A stretch of DNA of 64,000 nt from Macrotrachela quadricornifera (GCA_022393335.1 JAJEKB010020756.1:234033-298032); one strand, 5' to 3'. Positions 18,023 to 31,250 are shown, counted from the first letter of the stretch. Notes: generated from the letters alone by a model not told the origin. Program-made: numbers and translations.

Positions 18023-21000
18023 TTAACTAATTGTGGTTTGTTCTGGGGTACGATGACCATGCGAATCAGCACCTGATAACTCATCCGCTTGTTTTATATG
18101 AAGTATTTGTTTGAAGTCCTATCAAAGGAAAAAATATGAAAAAATATTTTAATAAAGAAAAATTATTACTGGTGCTCGATATTTGCAACAATTAGCAACC
18201 ATATCTGCAATTACTGGATGATTTAATAATGCAGATAGAGGAATTTTTGAAGAACGATCAATTTCCATTTCATCCCAAACAGCATAGAGACGTTCCTGCA
18301 ATATTTTGATTAATAACTAACAATATCATTTTTTCAAAATATCTAACCTTAGATGCAAAATCTTCTGGATCTTCAGTCGTAGCAAATCGATGTGTATCAC
18401 CAAATTTACGTTCACCATGATGCAAAACCTATCAAATCATAATTAACAAATATTCAGATTAATATTCATCAATACACTTACCTGATAGAGTCCATCAACT
18501 GAAATCAATCCATCTTGAGGCGTTTCTTCTTCATTTTCTTGTTCTTGTTCTCGTTCTCTTTCTAACAATCGTTCATATTCTTGCGTATTTAATGTGCCAC
18601 AACTCATGTCAACATGTGTTAATGGTCCTTTTAACATAGGCATTGTTTTTCGTTCAGTTATTGCTAATGCTCGACAAAAACCATGCAATGGATTTGGTAC
18701 AGCAGCCATATACAAAAGCATATCTTCATAAGGTAATAATGTTCCATGATCGTCGAGTGCAAATAAATCAAACCAAAATTGTTTCAGATGATATTCACGA
18801 TTGTAAGGACGTGGTTGAGTTGGATCGTCAGGTGTTGGAGCACGTTCCATTGAAAACCAGAGTGGAATCTAAGAAAAAACACAAGTTATCTAAATGAAAA
18901 ACTATAATGATCAGAAAATACTTCATTGTAAGTTGAACGAGAAATGAAGCCAGGATGATCAGTATCATTTTCGGCATAGGTAAAGAGAAGATTGAGCAAT
19001 TCTTGTTGAGTAGGATATGACCATGGTTGAGAAGCAAATAAGAGCCACAAACGCCAATTAATAAATTCAGAACCATTTGAAAGCATTGTAGCTAATGATT
19101 CAATCTGAAAATTTATAAGGTGACATTATATTATATTAATACTGTAGATAATACTTGTAATTGATCTAATGAAGACCATGCTTCAGGTAAAGGTCTTTGT
19201 CCAACACTAATTGTAATCAAGTCTGAATATAAATCAATAAACGTCTTAGTTGAAAGAAGACCACTCGGTGCAGTTAATGTAAACTAAAATTTTCATGAAT
19301 TGTTTTATCAATATTATTTCGAATAAATTTGTAACTCACTTGTTTATAGAGTTCTCTCAATTCATCAATGGTAAACTGTTCAGTCATTGTTTGTTCCATA
19401 GGTAATGGTCGAGGTGGAGGTAAAGGTGGTGGAGCAACAATAACATCCTATTTTCAATTTATCCATTAAAAAGTTTTCTTTATAAAAAAAGGAAATCTAT
19501 TTATTTACTTCAGCAATATAGAATGAATATCTATCGAGAACAAGTTGTTGTTCAATTTTTTCTTTTGATTCAATTGCATATCGAATTATTTTAGCCATAT
19601 TTTCAATGCTTTCAGTTTCTTGTTTATATTTTTCACCAAGCCAATCATACATACGTGAATATGTTTCATCAGCTTTGCTTTTAAGACCCGTAATGGCACG
19701 AGAAGCAACATCACGAATGAGCATTAAACGTGCCTGGCAAATGCGTACTACAAAGATAAATTAATTACTTTTCATTAATAACAATACATGCAAATCAGTC
19801 AATCAAATATTAATTGATCTTAGCCATGAAAAAATATGTGTTAAGGATTAGAAAAAAAAAGCAAATTAATTTCTTACCTTCATGACTAAGAGCAGCTAAA
19901 TATTCTTCTTTCATTTTTGCTCTCAATTGCCGTTTAGCCAATTCTTCAGGTGTTACTTCTACTACATCTAAACATAAAAGATTTATTAATATTTTTTTTC
20001 CTGAAACAAAAAAATCGAATGCTTATCGATTACAAATCTGTTTTATTCTTAAGATAAAATGATTTTAATAATTTATTTTACTAATATATCGTAAGAAATA
20101 TATATTATACTATAATACATACTTTCTGCAGGTGCTTCATCAGCTTTTTTTGCTCCTTTTTTGCCACCTTTTCCTGCCGAACCTTTTCCACCTGCACCTT
20201 TTTTATCGCCTTTTGCATCTTTACCACCACCTTTAGCATCTTTACCAGTAGCACCACCAGATGCAGTAGCACCACCTGCAGTCGCTCCACTTGCTGTTGG
20301 ATCTATTTCAGCATTAGCTTGTTCATTTGTAAGCTACAGTAAAATATAAAAACAAATTGATATTATCAATCTTGATAAATAACAACAAACCATATCGTTA
20401 ACATATTGATTTGCTAAACGATGTGCATCAAAGACGAGTCGTTCATCCATATCTTCTGGAGGTGGAGGTGATGGTTCGCCAGCATTAGCATCATCGGCAC
20501 GTTTTTTAGCAGCTGCAGCTTGATTTGAACGTTTCTTATTATCAGTTGATTCAAAAGCTGATAAAGGTCGACGAGGTACCAACGGTAATCTATACAATAT
20601 AGATGTAAAACTAGATATTATATTGATTTTTTCCTTACTTAGGTTTAAGAATTTTTGATGAAGAATCTTGCCCAGGTGATTGTGCAATTGTATCAGTTGA
20701 TTGTTGAGCATCTTTATCCTTTTTACCAGCTGTTTTCTTTCCACCCTTTGGAGATTTAGGTGGTGACGGTGTTCGTTTACTACCTTTGCTTGCTGATGAA
20801 GCTCGTTTACTTTTTTTAGGTGTGCCAGCTTGGGAAGCTGCATCAAGATCAGCATTCGCAGCAGGTGAAGCAAGCGTTTGTGTTGGATCATAATCAACAA
20901 GACTTTCAGCAACAGAAGCTGGACGTTCTCCACCTTCTATTAATTCAAATAATGGTAATCGAGCATATTCTTGTTTCATTTCATCTGGAATAGGTTGTTG

Positions 21001-24000
21001 CATAGATTTATAATAATCACGAAGTAAACGTAATGCATCTTGATATCGATCAATTTCACTCTATAGTAAGATTTCAAATCATTATTTGAAGAAGAAAAAA
21101 AAAAAAAGACAAAATTTGATTTCTAACCTGCATTAATGTAATATAATGATTTGTTAAAAGACCTAGATGATCTGGAACCCATCCATCAGTCATAATAATT
21201 TCTCGTTCTTTTTCAGATTCTTCTTTACGTTGTGAAGCTATTTCATGTAAAGTATCACTTAAATCTTCTACTCGTTGATGAAGTTCTTGTTTAAATTCAT
21301 CATCATCACGAGCATCATCCGGTAATGAATTGAAATCCTATTAAATATTTCATATTCTTCTTATTTTTAAAAGATTATTTTAAAAAGAAATAAAAATTAC
21401 TTTAACAAAAACATCAACATATTCTTGTTTCGCATCAGGACGATCAAGAAATATTTTAAAATTAACTTTAGCAGTATAAAAATGATCAATTAAATGTGAA
21501 CGTTCAAAACGAATATTACGAAAAACAACTTTGCATGCATCTATATAATTAAGTTCGACTGCATCATAATAATTCGAAAGTATAACAGAAATTTCCTAGA
21601 AAATAATTCATGATATACAAATGTTTCATTAATAATTCAAAAATTTTTTTAAAATCTAAAGTAAATCTTACTGGATCAATAGGTTCTTCAACATAGACCC
21701 ATTCTTCAGAACCAGGTTTTGGAGGTGGTGGTCCTTGAGGTTCAGTTGGTACTGTTCCAACTGTTGGTGGTGGTTCTTCTTCTAAAATTATTTTTAGAAT
21801 AAAAGAGATGCATTATTCAATCAAATACGTATTAGGATTATTTACCTTTTTTACCCTTCTTGCCACCAGCTTTTGGACTAGCTTTCTTTGCAGCACTAGC
21901 AACTGGTGATCGATCTTTTTTCCCACCTTTTCCACCTTTTTTAGCAGCTGCTTCTATAAATAGAGAAGTGAAAGATAAGAAAAGAAATAAACAGTAAACG
22001 AATTATTATTAAAATGAAAATGCAAAATAAACAAAACTATAAATAATTTGTCACTTCTAGAAGATTTATTCGAATGAACTGAAGTGATTTTTCTAGAATG
22101 ACTCTTTCTTTGTTTTCGATTTTTTTTCTTATCATGTCGTTTACGTAATGACCGTGATCTTCGTTTTGAATAATGATTATTTACTGATTTTGAAATGATT
22201 AAACTATTATTGTCTAAAACGGAGGTTTATATTTATTTGAAACACACACAAATTAGTGAAAATTGAAAAGAATAAAAAATGACATACCGGCTTCAGCAGC
22301 TTCTTGAGCAGCACGTTCAGCAGCAGCAGCCTACAAAAAAAATAATAATAATTATTGTGTAAAATCTAAAGAATAAAACTTACAGCTTCTGCTGCTTCTT
22401 GTGCTTTAGCTGCGTCTTCTTCTGCTCGTCGTTTAGCTTCTTGTTCTTCTTGTTCTTTAGCTAAACGTTCATTTTCTGCTCGTTGTTTTTCTTCTTCTGC
22501 TTGTCTTATTTTTGCTTGTTCTTCATCAACATGTGTTTCAATAGCACGTGATAATTCATGATATAATTGTTCTTCATCTAATGGTACATTTGACGTTGTT
22601 TCATCAACAACTACAACTTTTGAATATTGTGAATAGAATTTTTCTATTCGAGGATATGAATCTTGAAATTGTGTTATACGATGTTGTAATTGTTCCATAT
22701 CATTAGCTGCATCTTTTGTTGGAAATACTTGTTCTTGCCCATTAAATCCTGTTGCAGCACCAATTGGTGGTGGATTATATTGTTCATGATATTCTCGATT
22801 AGCTAATGGAGCAACTAAAATAATAAAAAAAATAGATTTTTAAGAAAGAATTTATTAGATTTTGTTTTTTTTTACATGAACGTCCAGCTGCACGTCGAAT
22901 AACCATATCATTTGTTACATGAAAGAGAACAACAAGATCAATTATAGATTTATACGGTTCAGGTGGTGGTGGTGGACGTGGATTAGGTGCTAAAAGTGGA
23001 TCGAAATCTTTTGTACGTTCTTCTTCATAACCTGATAATGCATTTTCAAGTAATTTAACTTGCTCATATGTTGTTGGAAATCCATCAATAACCCAACCTT
23101 CACCTTCTGGAATTCGGCTATTTTATTTTTTAACAAAAAAAAAAAAATAAATAAATAATTCATTTAATAATTTTGATTTTTATACCGAAGACGTTCAACA
23201 ATAAGTTGTACAGCCATACGATCACTTAATGATTCACCAAGTTTCATTGATTGAACAATAATTGAGCCAAGTTTAGCACGATCACTAAGCTATAAATCAT
23301 ATAAAAAATTCATTGATTATTTTAAATTTATTTCACAAACTTTATCCATTTTAGTTTTTTTATTATTTAATGATTCAGTATTGGTACCATCGGTAAGATC
23401 ATCAAGTGTAGGAGGAGGTCCTGGTGGATATTCACTACCAGTTGTACCTTAATAATATGTCATAATTAAATTAAAATAAAAAAAAAAAGAACAAAAGAAA
23501 TCTAAATTTAAATCAGCAAAACTAGCGCATATGTAATATTTAAAAGAAAAACCTGAGACAGAAGTATTCGACAGAATACTGAATAATTTATGTGATTGTT
23601 TTAATTTTTTTGTTTTTATAATTTTACGTGATTGTTTCTTTTTCTTTTTTTTAACAATAGAATTAGAATTAAATGTATGATATTTAGGAGAAAATGTTTG
23701 TAAACATAATGAAAAATTATTATTATCTTTTGATTTTTTAAATATATCAAAAATATCTTCATTTTCAATATTTATATAATACTTTAATTTGTCATCTAAA
23801 TTGATGTTTTAATATTATAAAATAGATCTAAATTAAAATATACCTGTTTGATCTATTGTTGTATTTCCATGAGAAATAGGTACATTATCATGATCAATCT
23901 TGGTAGAATATTCCATATCAGTATCATCAATCTAAAATTAAATATATTAGCTCTTTTTTTAGAATATAAATATAGACTGACTTCTCCATCATGCATTTCA

Positions 24001-27000
24001 TTATTATTAAATGCTTCTATAGCTTCATGCAATAATTGTTCAACATTAAGAATTGTTACACCATTTTCTAGAAAATTTACATATATATTTTCAAATGAAA
24101 ACTATTAATTATTAATAAAACACAAATAAATGATAGTACTGAATAATATTCTTTTGTATTTTATCTTTTAATAAATAATAACTACCTTCACCGTATCGTT
24201 TAAGTGCAGTTGATTTTCCAGAAAATGATTTTCCTAAAATAATAATTTTAAGTCCAAATGCTGGAAATAATGGTGGTGGAATTTTATCCTAAAAAAAATA
24301 TATTTTAAAAACTAATTATTTATTAGAAATATTTCAATATACAGCTGGTGGATGTACAAGATTATGTAAACGATTAATAACATAACCCAAAATAGGATTA
24401 TCAAATGGTGGTATATGTGTAATTGCTGTTGAACTTTGACTACCTGATGGTGGTTCCCATTCACCAATCATATTTCGATATTCATTTAAATCACCTTCAT
24501 CTAATATTTTTAAACTTTCATCTTGTAAAACTGTTTGAGCATGAAGTTTTTGTTCTTGTCGATCAATTTCATCTTGTTCATTTTCTGATATACGTTGTTC
24601 ATCATCAAAAAATGGTCTATTACCAACAAATAATGCATTCCATTCACGCCATACTTTAGCTGGTATTAAACTATAAAAATAATATTTTAAAAAAAAAAAC
24701 AAACTATCAATTAAATAAAAAAAAACTTACTTTTCAGTTAATTGTCGATATTCACCAATTTTTAATGAAAAATCAACTAATTGCCAAGTAATATGTGTAC
24801 AAAATTCAATATTTTCTTTATGTTTAGCTTCAGCTTTATCAGCTTGAATAATATCATGTAATTCTTTATCTTTTCTTATTTGTTCAGCATATTCAAGTCG
24901 AGCTAAACGTGCTAATTCCTGAAATAATAATTATATTTTATTTCTTTAAAAATTTTATTATAAAAAAAATCGATTTTTTTTTCTACCGCTTCTCGATCCA
25001 TAGCTTCACTAAAATCTTGCTTTCGACGAATTTCAAGTTGTTTTTCATATGCAATACGATTTTGACGTAAAATATCTTTTTCATGTCGAGTTTGTAATAA
25101 TTCAACAGCAAGACGACGTTCAAATTGAGATTGACGAAGTAAATGAGTAACAAGTGATTCTTCACGTTTAGAATCCTATTTTATTATAAAATATATAAAA
25201 CAATATTTTCTAATAGATTCAATTAAATTTATTTACTTCAATAGATTCAAGTGCACGAAGTTGATCAACTAGAACTTTTCGACGGCGTTTTTCTCGTTCA
25301 CGTCTTGCATGAATATCTTCTTGAAGACGTCGTCGAATTTCAAGAATATAAGGATCAACTTGACCTGGTTGTAATGGTTTTATATAACTAACTAATTCAT
25401 GTGAAGTTGTTGTATCCATTTTTTTGGTAGGATCTTTATTTTCTTGTTCATAAGGTGATGATAATTCCATATCGGCAAGATTCATCGATTCTCTACACAA
25501 ATATTATCAAAAAAAAAATATATTAGTTCAATATAATCTACTTAATCTATTAGAGAGTATTTTCAACCATTCTTCAAATTGAAACTACTACTGAACTAAT
25601 ATATCTCTAACGTTGATGGAAATCTCTAGAATTGTAAACTTTTATGGGAACTTTAATTCATGATTTAGTTTTCATAAAATCTAACATCCGATCGAGAAGT
25701 TTTTGGACAAGATATTCGTTCATTTTTGAGCCACTAGAAAGTGTTTACCAGGAATCAAAATTTTTCGTCAAGAACCTTTGACACAAATAAACCATATCTG
25801 TTTTCAATTTCTGTATGTTTCATCTTTGTACAGAAAAATATCACGTTATTCATAAAAACTAAACATTAATTTTTTAAAATGTATATTAGTTTAAGTAAAA
25901 TATTCTTTAATAATTCAAATTGATGTAATTTTTTTTCAATACCCTTGTGTATTTTCATCAAAACCTTCATCATCATCAAATTCAGTATGTTGTAAAACAC
26001 GTCTTTCAAATCGTCGAATGTCATTCATTGTATCCTATAGATATTTAATCTTAAAAAATATAATAAATAAATAAATAATATCAAAGCAAACCTGCATTTC
26101 TGCTTCTTTTTTCAACTTTCTCTTTTTTTCCATTGTTTGTTTTGAAAGAAGTGGTGGTGTTTTTGAAATTAATACTACACTAGCTCTAAAAAAAAGAAAT
26201 AAAATATTCTTATTTGATTTTAGATTATTATTTTTTTCAATAAATTTACAGATTTATAATAGCATGCAAAGCAATAAAAATCTAATACCGAACAATATCG
26301 GTAAACATGCTGGATAGAAATCATGGGAGAAACATGCAATATATGAAAAAGAGAGAGAGAAGGAAATAACTTACGGTATTGGTTCAATTACAATCTCATA
26401 ACCAAGATCTTGTTGCTGTGATCTAATGAAATTCTTACTCAAAATTTTTGTTCATCAAAATTTACAAGTCATATAAATATATTTAATAATAAAAAAAAAA
26501 AAAAACGAAATAAATTAATATCGTACTTAATTTTTGTCATCATTTCAGCATCTTTAGCACGTTTTTCTTTTGAACGATTGAGTAAATATTGTCGTTTTGA
26601 TTCATATTCTTGTCTTCTACCTTCTTCATCTTCATATCTATTATAAAGAAAAATCATTTTTAATATTCCTACATATATTTTTTTGTACTTTTGTTTATTA
26701 ATAATTTCATCTTGTCGTGCTTTAAATTGTTCATGTTTAGCAATCAGTTGTTGTAAACTAAGATCACATTGACGTGTTGTTTTTTTCTTAATTAACTATA
26801 TAAAAATATAATAAAAGAAATATTTATTTATAAATGTATATGAAACAAACATTTTGATATTGTTGTGTTTCAGCTTGTGCTAAAATTTTTGTTGCTGGTG
26901 CTGTCATTGTTTCCATTGCTGTTCCAGTTAAATTTCGTTTCTTCTTTCGATTTAAAGCTGTATAAAGTTGATATAATAATTGTTGAACAGCACCTTTTTC

Positions 27001-27393
27001 CATAGTCATTATTTGTCGAGCATTATTTGTATTAAATGGTATTTCAAGTAAGTGAAGAGTTCGTTCTATTCGTGTAAAATTATTTAATTGTGATACAGAA
27101 TTTCTTAAGAACAAAACAAATAAACAATTAATGAAAACTAATCAAAAGAAAACTGTTAATTTAACTTACTTGCTTGTACTAAATTGAGGAAAATCTTCTT
27201 GTAGACCATATTTTGAAAGTATTTCACCAAAAAGATAACCAGTAGCAAACTCATTAGCAAGACTATTACTTGACTCTAATAATATAAAATATTTGTAAAA
27301 AAAAAGAAAATAATTTTAATAAGAAAATAATTTACCGATCTTCTTCGATAGCTCAACATCACTGTTAAGCCAATCGATGAGAATATGAGCCAT
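18023..27393 (-). CDS. SPEF2: SPEF2 / CPC1-like axonemal central-apparatus protein
   Basis: A large scaffold of the C1b projection of the ciliary central pair, needed for motile cilia and sperm tails. Thirty-eight exons on the minus strand give 2,109 aa (human is about 1,820). By coordinate: 18023-18118, 18170-18295, 18348-18428, 18482-18868, 18922-19104, 19155-19283, 19340-19447, 19509-19747, 19878-19967, 20123-20333, 20391-20589, 20639-21060, 21128-21337, 21401-21595, 21672-21781, 21846-21953, 22055-22213, 22288-22330, 22384-22814, 22876-23117, 23186-23289, 23341-23447, 23553-23795, 23844-23931, 23982-24067, 24186-24288, 24343-24670, 24731-24918, 24987-25175, 25237-25492, 25943-26034, 26092-26185, 26375-26422, 26527-26637, 26689-26795, 26851-27103, 27170-27275, 27336-27393. 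A CH-like domain (1-110, LLYQLYTALNRKKK) is followed by coiled coil, an adenylate-kinase-like P-loop GKSFSGKS at about 629-636, a DGFPTT lid region, then Lys/Ala/Pro-rich linkers. It ends with KYRAPDFKQ near the C-terminus. Start: first ATG, matching the conserved N-terminus. Confidence 0.93.
22055..22213 (-). other. Candidate cassette exon of SPEF2 (basic, 53 codons)
   Basis: A 159-nt exon that is open in the gene's frame and flanked by AG and GT. It codes for a Ser/Arg/Lys-rich peptide (SKRRSRSLRKRHDKKK in the middle). Skipping it keeps the frame, because both neighbouring exons meet in the same phase and only one junction residue changes (Lys versus Glu). It sits between the Ala/Glu-rich helix and the Lys/Gly linker. 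Nothing like it is known to me in vertebrate SPEF2. Confidence 0.6.
23553..23795 (-). other. Candidate cassette exon of SPEF2 (81 codons, basic end)
   Basis: A 243-nt in-frame exon inserted inside the adenylate-kinase-like region, about 70 residues after the P-loop. It begins Asp/Tyr/Ile-rich and ends with a strongly basic run (KKKKKKQSRKIIKTKKLKQ). The acceptor and donor are good and the exon can be skipped without frame change. It is not part of the SPEF2 pattern I know from other animals. Confidence 0.6.
25688..25775 (+). repeat. Solo end of the same TIR family, in a SPEF2 intron
   Basis: CCGATCGAGAAGTTTTTGGAC, then AAGATATTCGTTCATTTTTG and CACTAGAAAGTGTTTACCAG, match the left arm of the 33541-34225 element, including its 21-nt extra block. 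It lies in a 450-bp intron (25493-25942) of a gene whose other introns are about 50 bp. No matching right end is visible in that intron. Confidence 0.6.
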
Positions 27394-28040
27394 ATTTTCT
27401 TAGTACAAACTGTCGTTCAATTCAGAAAATTGATTAGTATAACATTAGATAAACACAACCATTTACTTTTACATGTTATTTTAGGTTACTTAGCAACGTT
27501 ATACATTCAGGTTGCGTATTAAAAAAACGTTCAAAATGATCTCGTATGTATCATTTATAATAAATAGGCAAAAAGAGGATTGTTTTTTTATATATGTTTT
27601 ATTAAATTTTTGGTATCCCAGTTAATTGCGACACCTATCTTTTCCTGATTGCTATACTATATACATGATATTTGAATAAACAAAAGCCATGTTTGAAATT
27701 CAATGGCTTTTTTAATCTAGATAATGATGTCATTTAAATGAAATGTTACAGAACGGGGCAAAGAAAATGAAACGAAAATATAATAAATGCGGACGATGTT
27801 ACTATGAGACTCATGGCAAGTCTTGTGACCTAAGAGAATAAATAAATGAGTTGGGAAAAAAATTTGATGTTGGTTAAATGACATAGAACTGGTTGCAAAA
27901 AGAACTTGGAGAAAATTTTTTTCTTAACATCTCTTTCTCTATCATTATAAGTAAGTGCAAAAGTCATGTTTTGAGGGTTAAAACCTCAATACATATACTA
28001 CGCGTTGTAAATATAAAAGTATGATTTTTTTCCTTTTCGA
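27394..28040. other. Intergenic, upstream of SPEF2
   Basis: No gene seen. The SPEF2 promoter must lie in the first part. No clear core element could be picked out of the AT-rich background. Confidence 0.4.
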
Positions 28041-28057
28041 TACATATTTATTCAATT

Positions 28058-28960
28058 ATGGCGTTGACCAGTCACTTAAAAAGTCATCATCTTTCGATTT
28101 TGTCCTATTGGAACAATGGCAAATGATCTGCTTCCCTTATTCATTGTGAAACAAATATTTCAATGAGGAGTATCTATTACAATATTAACAAATTAAAACA
28201 AACAGGTTCACTTAAATATCGAGGTGAAAATGGTCGACCACATGTCCTTAGTAGAAAAGAACGAAAAAAGTATTGGTCAATACAATCGATGTAACAATGA
28301 AATAACTCTTTAAAAAAAATCGTTGAGACTGCACCAAAGATCAGTGTCTACGTCAATGATTAGTCGTCATCTTCATGAATATGGTTATAAAAATGTTTCA
28401 CCTCAATCTACTTATATATTAACATCAGAAGAAAAAGAACAACATGTACAATGCGTCAATAAGCATAAAAATGATAATTTCAATAATACAATATTTACAG
28501 ATGAAACTTCACTCCTGCTTTTTCGTAATACAGTTCGTCGATGGTCGAAGAATCCTAAGAAAGAATTTAAATACTTACCTAAAAATCGTCAGCAGGTTCA
28601 TATTTCGGGTGCAATAAGTGTGAAAGGCGTATTAAACTATCACATGCTTCGATACAATCTTGATGGTTCATATTATGTTTCTATTCTTGAAGATTATCTT
28701 CTTCCAGCTGCTGTACGTGAGTAATGAAAGAAAATAACGTAGCGTAATTTGTGTATTCTTTCGTTTTTAGACCAGTTTGGTCCATATTGGCATTTACAAC
28801 ATGATAATGACCTCAAACACAAGAGTAATATTCAAAGAGGGAAAAGACTATTCAAGCACTCCAACAAGTTCAGTGTTTGCCTGTTTCTGGCTCATAGACT
28901 AAAGATAAGAGCTAAAGGTCATAGGTTAATGTTCAACTACAATGAACGGAAGAAAACTAT
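28058..28960 (+). mobile_element. Tc1-like transposase relic with a spliceosomal-type intron
   Basis: Plus-strand fragments of a Tc1-family transposase. The N-terminal helix-turn-helix part (around 28160-28290, INKLKQTGSLKYRG then GRPHVLS) contains stops. A 133-codon open stretch (28323-28724) then carries the first catalytic Asp (FTDETS) and RRWSKNPKKEF. At 28717-28770 a 54-nt GT..AG segment interrupts the frame. Removing it joins ...PAAV to HQFGPYWHLQ, followed by HDND with the second Asp. The third acidic residue is lost in a degraded end. No clear terminal repeats were found. Confidence 0.75.
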
Positions 28961-30190
28961 ACTAACATTTTTAGCCATTCGATTGGTTCGAAATTTGTCT
29001 TTTCCCCTTTGCTTGTTCTCCTTTGGTCAAAGTTGTATTTCTAAAAAAAGCGTCTCCTTCAGTATTACAATCGCAAAGTATGTGATTCTTTGAGGCACAT
29101 TTCAGAAGATCGTGCAAACCTCTTACTGGCCTGGATAACCCTATTCATTGTTCTTATGGTAGTGGCAAAATCGATCGCCCAACGAACGGTTTGACTTTCC
29201 CCCACAGTGAGCAACCAGGGGATAAAAACGATTTTCGAGATTCGAATCCATATCATAGCTAGCTTTAAAGCTACCATGGTCCTGCATTTAAGAGCATCTA
29301 GGACGTTGCTCTATAGTGAGTATGTAGTAGATAGCAAGTACCACAACGTACGTTTAATAGGTCAACACCATTAATAGCACATAGAAGTAAAATGTGTGTT
29401 TTAAATTAAAGATCTAGTTGTATCCATTAGTTACTATGTAGTTATATAGTTTTATATAACTACTATATATTACAGATCGTTTGGCCTTCTTGAAGTTCTT
29501 TAGGCTATAATAATAGCAAAAACTTACCTGCAGTATAGTGAAAAATAGCTACTATCCCATAATACAGATCGTACGCGGGATTTGGTGAGAATTTGAATTC
29601 AAGTTTTAATTTATCGTTTGATAGAACGTGTTATGATCTATCTTCAGTTGATGCGTCATCGAACCTTGACCTAGATATTTAGCATTTTGTAGCAGAACAC
29701 CATGGTCTCGCTCAGATTCATCTGAAAGATCAACTTTCGAATTTGGAATTGAAACTTTGCGCAAAGCAAGGCTTCTATGAGATTAGTTAATCCTGAAAGT
29801 TTCAAATTTTTTCGTTTGCATGATTTTAGAAGGTTTGATCTTATGCAAAAGATTAAAATTTAATCAAAATTATTGTCTTAGCACTGTCTAAAAATTTTTC
29901 CACTTAAGCTACCTGCAGACTTAGCTGTAGGCCGCACCTGAGACTTTGACAAAGCTCAAGCTGGTTGCCCTTCGAAGGGCTGTCCAGTAAACTATGAAGA
30001 AGTTCATTTTACTCAAGAGCCATGTAAACCAGCAAAAACTTATGGTATTAAAATTTATAATTTATGATATAAAAAGGTGGATCGTGACATCGTATCTGTC
30101 CATCCATATTTCGCCTTTTATGAAACCAATATTTATATATATGTATGCGTAATGGCAGTTTTGGAGGTAAGATTCAAATTCAGCAACTTT
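28960..30190. other. Intergenic, probable old repeats
   Basis: No gene recognised. Base composition is patchy, with moderately GC-richer parts near 29150-29300 and 29900-29990, which suggests decayed mobile DNA. I cannot name it. Confidence 0.4.
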
Positions 30191-31250
30191 TTCTCATGAA
30201 TTATCGAAATTATGAAAAGAATTTGATGCAAAAAAATAAAATTAATATTACGACTTTGTTTTTTCTATGGTAATCAAAGTCATGAAATGAGAATGAGGAA
30301 AAGTGATAAACGTATAGTAACGATTTTCCTTTTAAGGTAATCATCAATATAATGGATAAAAAAAATGCCAAGCTAATGATAGTAATTTAATCAGTTTGAT
30401 TTTTTTTTAGTTATCGAAGTTATGAAATAGAAATGACGTAAAAGTGATTGTAAGTAATATAATAACTTTAATTTCTTGAAGTCATTGAAATCATGGTTGA
30501 AACATGATGCCAGAATAATAAGATTATTGCAATGATTTTCATTTTTATGAGATTATCGAAATAATAGAATTTTCTAATGAAAAATTTCAAAATAACCATT
30601 TGAACAGGGATGTACCGACGGGGGGGTCCGGTCCCCCCACTGTTGGGAATTCTCATTTTTTTTGTGTAGAAAAAGATCTTAGAATGGAAAAAATATTTTG
30701 GACCCCCCCCCCACTTTTAAAAAATTGTATGTCCACCTTATGAATTCTCAAAAAATTTCTGTTCGATCTCCCCCCCCCCACTCTTTTCTCTTCGGCACAT
30801 CCCTGCATTTGAATGAAATTTTATTCATTCTATTTTCATTTATACAAAGTTTTTCGTTTTAGCCAAAGGTTTTTGATGCCGACGCCATCTATTGTATATC
30901 TGATATAAAACTAATCCAGTGAATTTAATTTTTTTTATAATAGACAATTTAATGTATTGAAAATGATGCAAAACTTAACGGAATGAAAGCGATACGAAAA
31001 TAATCAAAAATACTCTTGTTATTATAGTTTTTTTTAAAAAGTCACAATTCTTCGATGAAAATTATAAAAAAAAGAAAAGTAGAGCAATGATTTTAATTAT
31101 TATAAAATAAACAATTTAAGGGAATTAAAATGATGCAAAAATAGTGGAATTATCGGAATGAGTTTGATTTTTGAGAAATAATCGAAATAACGATATTTGT
31201 TTTTTGATGAAAAGTTTCGAAATACTTATTTACATGAAATTTTTTTCATT
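30190..31250. repeat. Degenerate tandem-like repeat tract
   Basis: Recurring blocks of the kind 'ttatcgaaattatgaaa...gatgcaaaa...ataatgattttcattttta' appear many times, at roughly 65-115 nt intervals, on both sides of the hAT-like insertion at 30605-30805. The units are too diverged for a clean consensus by eye. Confidence 0.45.
30605..30805. mobile_element. hAT-like MITE, 201 bp
   Basis: The ends are inverted repeats: CAGGGATGTACCGACG at the left, and CAGGGATGTGCCGAAG reading inward from the right. Both flanks carry the identical 8-bp word CATTTGAA (30597-30604 and 30806-30813), a target-site duplication. CAGGG ends with 8-bp duplications are the hallmark of the hAT superfamily. The inside is non-coding, with G and C homopolymer runs near both ends and one in the middle. 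Confidence 0.85.

Noticed and set aside
20161..20349. Pro/Ala-rich plus-strand open frame
   Set aside because: Antisense shadow of the Lys/Gly-rich SPEF2 linker.
29065..29277. 70-codon minus-strand open frame
   Set aside because: No family recognised, no splice partners, and it lies in probable decayed repeat DNA.
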